NCBI RefSeq assembly: GCF_000243275.1
Contig: NZ_CM001437.1
Location: 673,388 to 737,387 of the forward strand
From: Myroides odoratus DSM 2801
GTDB taxonomy: Bacteria; Bacteroidota; Bacteroidia; Flavobacteriales; Flavobacteriaceae
Direction: 5' to 3'
Length of the DNA: 64,000 bases
Made by a program: the position numbers and the translations under genes. The notes under the pieces were generated by a model that saw only the letters and a list, made by a program, of their open reading frames with translations, ran no database searches and was not told the DNA's origin. Numbering within the stretch: position 1 is the stretch's first letter; each line of letters begins with the position of its first letter. Below, piece after piece: positions 7,725 to 16,800 of the stretch.

Positions 7725-8882
7725 ATGCAACGCGCTATTGTACATTTAGATTTGGACAGTTTTTTTGTTTCTTGTGAGCGATTAACCAATCGACAACTCG
7801 CTGGTATTCCTCTTATTATAGGCGGAGGAGATCGTGGCGTGGTATCGAGCTGCTCCTATGAAGCTCGTGCTTTTGGTGTGCGTTCCGCTATGCCAATTCG
7901 CATGGCCATGCGTTTGTGTCCCCAAGCCAAAATCATCAAAGGCGACATGGAACTTTATAGTAAAATGTCTGCAGAAGTGACCGAAATTATAGCTGAAAAA
8001 GCTCCTATAATGGAAAAAGCCAGTATTGATGAGTTCTATCTTGATTTAACGGGAATGGATCGCTTTCACAGTACCCTTCAATGGACCTCCGAATTGATTG
8101 CTACCATTCAAAAAGAAACACATCTACCGTTGAGCTATGCCATGTCCATCAATAAGACAGTATCTAAAATGGGAACCAATGAAGCCAAACCTTCAGGTGC
8201 ATTGATTATTCCCGAAAAAGAAGTACAGCCGTTTCTCAATCCCCTATCCATTCGAAAAATCCCCATGCTGGGACAGGCTACCTATGATTCTTTGGCGCGT
8301 TTGGGTATTCGCACGATTGAAACGCTATCTACCATGCCTGCTGAAATTTTATCCCAATTGCTTGGTAAAAATGGTTTAGACCTTTGGAGAAAAGCCAATG
8401 GTATCGATTTTACTCCCGTTGAACCTTATCGAGAACGCAAATCCATATCAACCGAGCATACATTTTCACAAGACACCATTGACTTGACCTTACTGAGGAC
8501 AACATTATTGGGAATGGTAGAGCAATTGGCTTTTCAATTGCGCTCGGAAGGCTGGCTTACTTCTGTTGTCTCTGTCAAGATTCGCTATACCAATTTCGAT
8601 ACCGAAACCAAGCAATGTAAAATTGCCTATACATCCGCAGATCATATCCTCAATGCCTATGTGTTGGATTTGTTTGAAAAACACTACCAGCGCCGGATGC
8701 GTCTCCGTTTAATTGGCATCAATTTCAGTGGTTTAGTCCGCGGAAATTATCAGATTAATCTATTTGAAGACTCCCAGGAAATCATGGCACTGTATGAAGC
8801 CATGGATCACATCAAAAAACAATACGGCATGCAGGCAGTTCACCGTTGCTCTAGTGCCCTACTCAAATCTAAAAAAAAATAG
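7725..8882 (+). CDS. dinB: DNA polymerase IV (Y family)
   Basis: A translesion polymerase of 385 residues. The catalytic acidic residues are present (HLDLDSFFVSCE at the N-terminus and ASIDEFYLD near residue 105), so this is an active enzyme rather than an ImuB-type inactive one. The palm/fingers, thumb (helix-hairpin-helix around IPMLGQATYDSLARLG) and little finger are all there. QINLF near residue 348 looks like a beta-clamp binding motif. It is divergent from the S24 repressor and 2 bases upstream of dnaE, so it is damage-induced if the operators work as proposed. Confidence 0.94.
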   Translation: MQRAIVHLDLDSFFVSCERLTNRQLAGIPLIIGGGDRGVVSSCSYEARAFGVRSAMPIRMAMRLCPQAKIIKGDMELYSKMSAEVTEIIAEKAPIMEKASIDEFYLDLTGMDRFHSTLQWTSELIATIQKETHLPLSYAMSINKTVSKMGTNEAKPSGALIIPEKEVQPFLNPLSIRKIPMLGQATYDSLARLGIRTIETLSTMPAEILSQLLGKNGLDLWRKANGIDFTPVEPYRERKSISTEHTFSQDTIDLTLLRTTLLGMVEQLAFQLRSEGWLTSVVSVKIRYTNFDTETKQCKIAYTSADHILNAYVLDLFEKHYQRRMRLRLIGINFSGLVRGNYQINLFEDSQEIMALYEAMDHIKKQYGMQAVHRCSSALLKSKKK

Positions 8883-8884
8883 CT

Positions 8885-11851
8885 ATGTTGTTAAATTGTC
8901 ATTCTTACTATAGTTTACGCTTTGGCACTATTCCACTAGCGCAATTGGTTGCTGCAGCACAAAAACTACAGATTTCTGCCTTAGCACTCACAGATATTCA
9001 TACCTTTTATGGTGTTTACGATTTTATTCGCCTTTGTCGACAAGCGAATATCAAACCGCTCATTGGTGCTGAATTTCGCGTAGATCAACGCCTACAGTAC
9101 ATTGGGATTGCTAAAAATCAATTGGGATTTGCAGCAATGAATCAATGCATAACCCTACACAATAAAACCAAACAGCCTTTTCCTAAAAAAGCCCCCGATT
9201 TTGCACATACTTTTGTCATCTATCCACTGGAAAACTGTCCGCCAACGCTAGCCGATCACGAATATATTGGCGTTAAATTAAACCAACGAAATTTACTATA
9301 CCAAGAGCAATGGAAGCAATTGATTCACAAAATGGTTATCCTCCATCCTGTGACAATTCAACAAGCAGGTGAATATGAATTACACCGTATCCTCCAAGCC
9401 ATTGATCAAAATACACTATTAAGTAAGTTGGATGCTACTACTTGTGCTTCACCAGATGAAATACTACTATCTGAAGCGGAATTATTACGTCATTTTGAAT
9501 CTTTCCCTACGCTTATTGCCAATACACAACACATCGTAAGGGAATCAAACTTCTCCTTTGAATTTAAAAAAAGTAGAAATAAGCTACATTTCACAGCCAA
9601 CAAGGCCGATGATTTACAACTACTTACTACGCTTGCGCAAGAGGGATTAACACGCATCTATGGTGCCAACCACGAACAGGCTACAAAACGCTTAGCAAAG
9701 GAACTTGAGGTTATTGAAAAGCTATCTTTTGCCAGCTATTTCTTAATCATTTGGGATATTATTTCATATAGCACAAAACGTGGATTTATGCATATTGGTC
9801 GAGGAAGTGGAGCCAATAGCTTAGTGGGCTATTGCATTGGAATTACCAATGTTTGTCCATTAGAGCTCGATTTATACTTTGAGCGATTTTTAAATGTCAA
9901 CCGCAAATCGCCTCCTGATTTTGATATTGATTGGTCTTGGACGGATCGCGATGCTATTATTGATTATATCTTCCAAACGTATGGGGAAGAGCACGTTGCT
10001 TTTTGTGGAGCCATGTCCACCTTTAAAACGCGCTCGATGGCAAGAGAGATTGGCAAAGTATACGGTTTAGCTAAAGAAGAGCTCGATCAATTGAATCAGC
10101 GTCATACGAAGGAATACCAGGACAATAATTCCATTGTACAGCTAATTCATCACTATAGTCAATTACTAGAAGGATTTCCAAACCAACGCACCATGCATGC
10201 TTGTGGGATTATTATTTCAGAAGATCCCATCACGCATTTTACAGCGTTAGATTATCCTCCAAAAGGTTATGCTGTAGCTCAATTTGATATGCATATTGCA
10301 GAGGATATTGGCTTTGAAAAATTTGATATTCTCAGCCAACGAGGCATTGGACATATCAATGAAACGGTAGAATTAATCGAACAAAATCAACAAATTACCG
10401 TAGACATCCGCGATATTTCGCTTTCTAAAAACGAAGTAAAATCCAATGCCTATTTACAGCTAGGCAATACCATTGGATGCTTTTACATTGAAAGTCCTGC
10501 TATGCGCGGTCTACTGAGAAAACTAAAATGTAATAATTATAAAACACTAGTAGCAGCTTCTTCAATTATCAGACCAGGGGTTGCGCAAAGCGGTATGATG
10601 CAAGAATATATTTACAGACACAACAACCCCACTCAATTTGAGTATTTCCACGATGTTTTCAAAGATCAATTGGGAGAAACTTATGGTATCATGGTCTATC
10701 AAGAAGATGTGATTAAAATTGCCCTTCATTATGGTGGTTTACCTGCAGAGGATGGGGATATCCTCCGTCGTGCAATGAGTGGAAAGAGTCGCTCAAAAGA
10801 AGGATTACAAGCGGTTCGTCAACGTTTCCTTGCACTGTGTAAGGAGAAAGGGCATCCACAAGCACTCAGTGAAGAGATTTACCGTCAAATAGAATCGTTT
10901 GCGGGGTATTCGTTCTGTAAAGCTCATTCCGCTTCTTATGCGATTGAGAGCTATCAAAGCTTGTATTTAAAAGCACATTACCCCTTAGAATTTATTGTCG
11001 CTGTCATCAATAACCAAGGGGGATTCTACCGCACCGAAGTCTACGTTCACGAAGCGAAGATGTCTGGCGCACGTGTATTTCCTCCTTGTATCAACCGTAG
11101 TAACCTAGGGGCAACCTTACGAAGACGCGATATCTTCTTGGGCTTTCAATTGGTTAAAAATTTAAATACTGCTTTAATCGATACGTTCTTGACTGAACGT
11201 CAAAGAAATGGAAATTACACTTCCTTGGCGAACTTCATACAACGCGTCAATATTAACCTCGAAGCTTTAGAAACACTCATTTTTATTGGTGCTTTTCAGT
11301 TCACTGGGCTCCAAAAAAACGAATTGCTTATTCAAGCTAAATTATTGTACCACAAAAACAAATCCAATCCCACTTGGCAATTGCTACAAGAACCCATAAA
11401 GTCTTTTTCTTTTCCTCAATTGAAGCGAACGGAAGCAGAAGATGCCTTTGATGAATTAGAATATTTAGGTTTCCCTGTTACTTCTAGTCCGTTCAGCTTA
11501 TTACAGACGAAATTTAGAGGAGAAATAACAACCAAGGACTTCCTATACCACAAGGATGAAAATACGCGCCTAGTGGGCTATTTAATCGCGTTAAAGCCCA
11601 TCCAAATCAAAAGCGGACTCATGTACTTCGGTACGTGGATTGACAGCCAGGGGGATTATTTTGACAGCGTGCACTTTCCGCATAGTCTACAACAATATCC
11701 TTTTCAAGGTAGTGGATGCTATTTGTTACTAGGTACTATTCAAATCGAATATGAGGTACCTACCTTACAGGTTCTAAAAATGGCAAAACTCCCGTATATG
11801 GCAGATCCTAGGTATCATGTGAAAGGGGAAGGTGTGGCGATGAGAGGGTGA
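8885..11851 (+). CDS. Second DNA polymerase III alpha subunit, error-prone type
   Basis: This 988-residue C-family polymerase has an N-terminal PHP domain with a degenerate metal site (TDIHTFYG), the palm motif PPDFDIDWSW with two catalytic aspartates, the later KFDIL region for the third, and a C-terminal OB-like domain (residues about 895-975). It lacks the long C-terminal tau-binding tail, as is usual for DnaE2-type polymerases. It follows dinB by 2 bases and is controlled with it, forming a repressor-DinB-DnaE mutagenesis cassette that resembles ImuA-ImuB-DnaE2 in logic. The last roughly 10 codons lie in the repeat tract that follows. Confidence 0.93.
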   Translation: MLLNCHSYYSLRFGTIPLAQLVAAAQKLQISALALTDIHTFYGVYDFIRLCRQANIKPLIGAEFRVDQRLQYIGIAKNQLGFAAMNQCITLHNKTKQPFPKKAPDFAHTFVIYPLENCPPTLADHEYIGVKLNQRNLLYQEQWKQLIHKMVILHPVTIQQAGEYELHRILQAIDQNTLLSKLDATTCASPDEILLSEAELLRHFESFPTLIANTQHIVRESNFSFEFKKSRNKLHFTANKADDLQLLTTLAQEGLTRIYGANHEQATKRLAKELEVIEKLSFASYFLIIWDIISYSTKRGFMHIGRGSGANSLVGYCIGITNVCPLELDLYFERFLNVNRKSPPDFDIDWSWTDRDAIIDYIFQTYGEEHVAFCGAMSTFKTRSMAREIGKVYGLAKEELDQLNQRHTKEYQDNNSIVQLIHHYSQLLEGFPNQRTMHACGIIISEDPITHFTALDYPPKGYAVAQFDMHIAEDIGFEKFDILSQRGIGHINETVELIEQNQQITVDIRDISLSKNEVKSNAYLQLGNTIGCFYIESPAMRGLLRKLKCNNYKTLVAASSIIRPGVAQSGMMQEYIYRHNNPTQFEYFHDVFKDQLGETYGIMVYQEDVIKIALHYGGLPAEDGDILRRAMSGKSRSKEGLQAVRQRFLALCKEKGHPQALSEEIYRQIESFAGYSFCKAHSASYAIESYQSLYLKAHYPLEFIVAVINNQGGFYRTEVYVHEAKMSGARVFPPCINRSNLGATLRRRDIFLGFQLVKNLNTALIDTFLTERQRNGNYTSLANFIQRVNINLEALETLIFIGAFQFTGLQKNELLIQAKLLYHKNKSNPTWQLLQEPIKSFSFPQLKRTEAEDAFDELEYLGFPVTSSPFSLLQTKFRGEITTKDFLYHKDENTRLVGYLIALKPIQIKSGLMYFGTWIDSQGDYFDSVHFPHSLQQYPFQGSGCYLLLGTIQIEYEVPTLQVLKMAKLPYMADPRYHVKGEGVAMRG

Positions 11852-11940
11852 GAGGGTGTGGTGGTGAGAAGGTGAGAAGGTGAGAAGGTATGGTGGTGAG
11901 AAGGTGTGGTGGTGAGATGATGAGAGGGTGAGGTGGTGAA
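11820..11940. repeat. G-rich degenerate GGTGAGAAGGTG / GGTGATGAG tract
   Basis: Imperfect repeats of GGTGAGAAGGTG and GGTGGTGAGATGATGAGAGG extend from inside the 3' end of dnaE into the intergenic region. The motif is the same family, in the same orientation relative to the preceding gene, as the tract at 6785-6873. Reading frames across it encode only low-complexity peptides and are not genes. Confidence 0.8.
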
Positions 11941-11957
11941 ATCGGAACGCAGTGTAG

Positions 11958-12041
11958 ATTCATCGAACACCAAAACAAAATAGCAACTCGGTGAGATATA
12001 TTCATCGAATACGCAAACAAATATAAACCCATGAGATAGAA
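11958..12041. repeat. Two imperfect 42-bp direct repeats
   Basis: ATTCATCGAA followed by similar A-rich sequence begins at 11958 and again at 12000, giving a 42-base period. It separates two stretches of the GGTGAGG-type tract (11820-11940 and about 12036-12085). I see no gene or RNA signal here. Confidence 0.6.
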
Positions 12042-12085
12042 GGTGTGGTGGTGAGAGGATGAGGTGGTAAGAGGATGAGGCGATG
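12036..12085. repeat. Second stretch of GGTGAGG-type low-complexity repeat
   Basis: Imperfect GGTGGTGAGAGGATGAGG units continue the family seen at 11820-11940. The stretch ends where the 35-bp interspersed element begins. Confidence 0.65.
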
Positions 12086-12098
12086 AGATGTAAAATCT

Positions 12099-12186
12099 CG
12101 TAGTGGCAAATGGCAATTTGCCAAATAACTGGATGATTTCCAACAAAAATCCCGTAGTGGCAAATGGCAATTCGCCAAGTAACAAG
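12099..12186 (+). repeat. Interspersed 35-bp palindromic element, two copies
   Basis: Copies at 12099-12132 and 12153-12186 (54-base period) share GTAGTGGCAAATGGCAATT and a GCCAA...TAAC end. The core GGCAAATGGCAATTTGCC is partly self-complementary and could form a hairpin. The same element is present twice in the opposite orientation at 18261-18422. It is therefore a dispersed family rather than a local accident. Confidence 0.85.
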
Positions 12187-12299
12187 ATAAATTATGGAAA
12201 CAACGGATCTATTTCCAGACGAATTTTTCAAACAGTTTACAAACAACAAAAAAAGGCAAAAAAAAATCCCCTAAGAAGGAGATCAAATAAGAAAAAAAT

Positions 12300-12393
12300 G
12301 GCAAGCTACCTACATCGCACCGCTACAACCACATACCTTTGCTGCGTTCCCACCCTGGAGGATTCTGCAGGAGCTGGTCGTGTAGGACTTGCC
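12300..12393 (-). ncRNA. ffs: Signal recognition particle RNA (small bacterial type)
   Basis: On the minus strand the 94-base segment folds as a long hairpin. GGCAAG/CTTGCC and CCTACA/TGTAGG close the stem, and the apical part reads CAGG-GT-GGGA-AC-GCAGCA. That is a GNRA tetraloop (GGGA) on a two-pair stem next to the conserved CAGG and AGCA internal-loop bases bound by Ffh. A T run follows the closing stem and can serve as terminator. A near-perfect Bacteroidota promoter stands directly upstream. The RNA would target membrane and exported proteins cotranslationally with Ffh. Exact ends are uncertain by a few bases. Confidence 0.82.
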
Positions 12394-12397
12394 GTTG

Positions 12398-12427
12398 CAA
12401 ATATACAACCATTTTATATTTTTCCAA
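12398..12427 (-). promoter_or_regulatory. Promoter of the SRP RNA gene
   Basis: On the minus strand TTG (12425-12427) and TATATTTG (12398-12405) are separated by 19 bases, matching the Bacteroidota sigma consensus (-33 TTG, -7 TAnnTTTG). The RNA would start about 5 bases after the -7 box. Confidence 0.8.
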
Positions 12428-12482
12428 GTGTTTACAACTATTATAATAACTTTTGTATATTGTAATAAAATTAAAATGACCG

Positions 12483-13559
12483 ATGAAAAGACATAACATG
12501 CTTATACCCTTAGCCTTATCTTTCGCTATTTTCAGCTGTTCTGAAAAAAATAATTTAGAAAAAAATGTAATTTCTTTAAATACATCCGAATTAAAGCAGG
12601 TTTACAACGATAAAGAGGCTATAAAATTAAGCTTAAATCTCGCGCCAAACACCGAGCCAGACTCTGTAGTTTATCACTTAAACGATATTCGTTTAGGTGC
12701 AGTAAAGGGAAATGAAATACTAAATGCTCCTTTGAAAGGACAAAAATTCGGGCAATACACGCTGAAAGGAACAGCTTATCTCAATAAAGAGAGTAAAGAA
12801 GTTTCTTCTCATATCGCTATTCTTTCTTCTGTTGCTCCTCAAATGATCAATTATACGATTGTCAATACTATTCCACATGATATCAAAGCCTATACACAAG
12901 GGCTAGAATTCCACAATGGTATTTTATTTGAAAGCACCGGAAATGGTGAAGGAATCGGAACGGGTACTAAAGGGGTATCTAGTGTTCGCCAAATCAACCC
13001 TAAAACTGGAGAAGTAATCAAGATTAAAGAACTTCCGGCAGCAATCTTTGGAGAAGGTTGTACGATTCTAAATAACAAGCTGTATCAGTTGACCTATAAA
13101 AACAATGAAGCTTATGTTTACAATCCGGATACCTTTGAAAAAATCGCGACACTTCCTTACTTCCAAAAAATGGAAGGTTGGGGATTGTGTAATGATGGAA
13201 CGCATCTTTATATGACAGATGGTTCTGAAAAGATTTACAAGTTAAATCCAGATACGTTTGAGAAAGTAGATGAGATAACAGTTGCAGCGCAACGAGAAAT
13301 CTTAGTAAACATCAATGAATTAGAATGGGTAAATGGTAAGATTTACGCTAATTTCTACGGTAAAAGTGGTGTAGCTGTCATTGATCCAATATCAGGATCT
13401 GTAGAAGGGGTTCTTGACCTATCTCAGCTGTATGATTTAGTTGAAAGACACGCTGATTTAGATGTGTTGAACGGTATTGCGTACAACGCTAAAACAAATA
13501 CATTCTTTGTAACAGGTAAAAACTGGAATAAAATGTTTGAAATTAAGATTATTAAATAG
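12483..13559 (+). CDS. Glutaminyl-peptide cyclotransferase lipoprotein
   Basis: Converts N-terminal glutamine of proteins to pyroglutamate. This 358-residue protein has a lipoprotein signal (IFSC, Cys19), an N-terminal beta-rich region to about residue 115, and then the beta-propeller of the plant/bacterial-type glutaminyl cyclase (motifs AYTQGLEF, ESTGNGEG, FGEGCTIL, NELEWVNGKIYAN). It is thought to act on exported proteins that begin with Gln after signal cleavage, which fits the many proteins here with a signal site before a Gln. It is a single gene with its own terminator. Confidence 0.92.
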   Translation: MKRHNMLIPLALSFAIFSCSEKNNLEKNVISLNTSELKQVYNDKEAIKLSLNLAPNTEPDSVVYHLNDIRLGAVKGNEILNAPLKGQKFGQYTLKGTAYLNKESKEVSSHIAILSSVAPQMINYTIVNTIPHDIKAYTQGLEFHNGILFESTGNGEGIGTGTKGVSSVRQINPKTGEVIKIKELPAAIFGEGCTILNNKLYQLTYKNNEAYVYNPDTFEKIATLPYFQKMEGWGLCNDGTHLYMTDGSEKIYKLNPDTFEKVDEITVAAQREILVNINELEWVNGKIYANFYGKSGVAVIDPISGSVEGVLDLSQLYDLVERHADLDVLNGIAYNAKTNTFFVTGKNWNKMFEIKIIK

Positions 13560-13602
13560 TGAATAGTTAATGAACAACTTCTTATATAACTAAAAAACCT
13601 CA

Positions 13603-13635
13603 AAAAACGCGAAAGACAACCTCTTTCGCGTTTTT
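13603..13635 (+). terminator. Terminator of glutaminyl cyclase gene
   Basis: A perfect 14-bp stem (ending in ACGCGAAAGA) with a 5-base loop and a T run lies 43 bases past the stop. Confidence 0.8.
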
Positions 13636-13860
13636 ATTTTAAATAAGCGCAGCAAATCATTTAATTGTTCCAAATTTATTTCCTTCATATGCAAACTGAA
13701 CAATACATTTTCCTCTTTGCATTTTAATTGTTTGTATTTTACTAAAATTAACCAAAAATAAATTTATTAACATTTAAAAAACACAATAAAATAAAAACAA
13801 AACCTAAATATTGTTTAATTTAATTTATATTTATATAATTTTAATTAAAACAAAGAAATA
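13636..13860. other. AT-rich leader region before the large T9SS cargo gene
   Basis: This 225-base stretch is extremely AT-rich and rises in A/T towards the start codon at 13861. It probably contains the promoter, but no convincing TTG / TAnnTTTG pair is visible. No small gene or RNA is apparent. Confidence 0.4.
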
Positions 13861-16800
13861 ATGAGTATAGGCAAAAACCAAACAAAACTATTTTTAACCA
13901 TTATTTTAACATTCCTATTCGTTCCCATTTTAGTTTTATCCTTAAATAAAACAAACGGATATACCATACTAGATCAAACCCTAAATGAAACAGAGGTCAT
14001 GGATTGCTCCCAACCCATTACTTCTATCCCTTTTATAGAATATTTTACTTCCAATAGCGAATCAGTTTCTTGTTGGTCTGTTGCTAGTCCCATCACCAGC
14101 AGGGTTACATGGAAAATAGATTCTCCAACTGCTGATCCGGCAACTAACAGAAACTCAGCTAATATTCTAATCAACAATGACCTGACTCAAACAGAAGATG
14201 CTTGGTTGATTTCTCCAAAAGTAAAGTTAACAGGAAATCAACGTCTTCGCTTTTTATATAAAATAGGTGACGCTGCTCAGGATCCATCAAACATTAGTCG
14301 TTTTGGTCAATTTAATTTTAGAGTATTGCTTTCTACTACAGGTCCACTAGAGGAGAATTTTACCCATCAAATTTTTTACCACAATAACTTTGAAGCTTAT
14401 GGAGGGGGGTATAGGGAAGTCGTTGTAAACCTGAAAAATGAGAACAACCAAGCATTTATTGGCGATATCAATCTTGCTTTTCAAGTAGCTCGTAACACAG
14501 GTGACAACTGTGTTTTTTTCATTACCAATGTCATTATCGAAGATATTCCAATAGTCCAACCTGAGCCTACACCTGTAGACCTTCCGTATTTTACGGACTT
14601 TGAAAATGAGTCTTCCTTTGCTTTTATCCATGACGATACCAATGCTTGGCATATTGGTACTGCCACAAATAATGGCGGGAATAAGGCCTTATACATCTCA
14701 GATAATCAAGGACAAACCAATACCTACACCACAACAAAAGAACAAGTATCCCTAACCTATATCCCGTTCAATTTACCAGAAGATATAACAAGTCTTTACA
14801 TTGATTTTGATGCACGTATATTGGGAGAAGTAGGAAAAGACAAACTAAATATCTACGCTGTCCTTCCGGGTAATAATTACATTCCTCGCGTTCCCATTTC
14901 CAGTCGCCTCATTCATCCTGCTCCCAAAATTAGGCCTCCATTTAATGAACAATCCAATACTTTTATTCCAGTTTCTTTTGAAATTCCCGTGATTAAAAAT
15001 AACCCTCTTATCCCTTTTTGGGACCTTAGTCCTTATTACTACTTAATCTTCGAATGGGGCAATGATAATACAAATGGAGCACAACCTCCTATCGCTATTG
15101 ATAATCTAACAATTAATTATGCTAATTGTCAAAATTCTACTATATTAACTGCTGTTACGCCTACTACAGCACAAATAAGTGCAACAGATCTTACCTCCAC
15201 CTACGATCTAATTATCACAACTGGTTCTTCAAATCTAACCTTATATCGAAATAGTACGCCTACACATGCAAACGTGACGTTTCCTTATCAACTTGAAAAT
15301 CTAACACCAAATACAATCTATACGATTTATTATCGAAGAATATGTGGCGACTCAGGTAAAAGTGAATGGTCTAGGACACAATTAATTACAGAACAAATCC
15401 CTGCAACCCTTCCTTATTTTGAAGATTTTGAAGGAGATGATAATTGGTTTCTTACAAATGGTCCACGCTTAACTCGACGCGATAATCACTGGATTATAAG
15501 CAATGTCATAAGCAGAACGGGGAATAAATCCTTACATATCGCTAATGACACCATTCCCAACTACAACTATTACGCTTTAGCAGATCTTTGGGTGAGTACA
15601 CATAGAGATATTTTAATCCCAGAGGATGCCAATGAAATAAACATTTCCTTTGATTATCACGTAGGGGGAAGAATAATAAACAATATCCCTAAAGATTACT
15701 TTAAGCTAAGTTATTCCGCTATGGGTTCTAATACCCGAACGGATATTGGCCAACCCTATTATCTCAATTCCAATGGATGGCAAACAGAATCCTTTGTAGT
15801 CAATGTAAGTGAATGGCAAGGCCGAATGATGCGTTTGCATTTCCAATGGTTCACTGGGTTAAACTTACCTAGTCAGCCACCAATCGCCATTGACAATTTA
15901 AAAATCGAAGTAACAGACTGTTTAAGTCCTACGGATTTACAAGCTACTTTTATCGACCAAAATACGGCCGTTGAGCTTTCTTGGACTCCCCAAGGAAATG
16001 CTACCCAATGGGAAGTTTTTATTACAGAACAAGGCCAAGATCCACCAACAGAAACAAGCACGGGAATTCTGGTAGATACCAATCCTATCTTACGAGTAGA
16101 AAGTCCTGTAGAAGGACGCTACTACACCTACTATGTCCGTTCAAGATGTGAAAACCGAGTAGACGGTAAAAGCATTTGGTCTATCCCTAAAACCTATGGT
16201 TATTTCAATGCGTATAGCTGCGCTGACCTCCAAGGAAGCGAAGTCGATTTACCTCAAAATGAAAACAACCAATACATTTTATGTGGAAAAGAAACCCATA
16301 AACAAACACTTACTATTGACTATGCGGAAGCAAGAAAAACAGATGACTATGTAGTAGAATCCATCCCTTTTGCTCCTCCATATCCCCTTTTTGGAGAAGA
16401 AACGACTGAACTAAATACAGCCACTACTTGGTCTTCTGTTATTGATTTAGGTTTTGATTTCTGTTTCTATGGTCAAACCTATAACAAAGCTTTACTATCG
16501 CCAAATGGGGCTATTACGTTTAGTATTGCAGGTACGACAACAAACGGAAGATACACTCCAAACAGTAACACCCCACTGGTGTTAAATCAACCAATTCCAA
16601 ATGCTAGTACAGGAACTGAAGCACCTTACCTCAATGCGATATTTGGTGCCTTGCAAACCATTGACACCACTCAAGCTCCCGCAGACTATTCGATTAACTA
16701 CAAAACATACGGCGAATATCCATGTCGTTCCTTTGTTTTTAATCTATACCGTGTTCCTTTAGCAGAGCAGGATCCAATAACACTGTATTTTGAGGATTTA

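Noticed and set aside
11808..12465. Several reading frames of 120-144 codons on both strands after dnaE
   Set aside because: They arise from the GGTGAGG-type repeats, the palindromic element and the SRP RNA. Their translations are Ser/Pro/His-rich low-complexity strings with no start context or domain.
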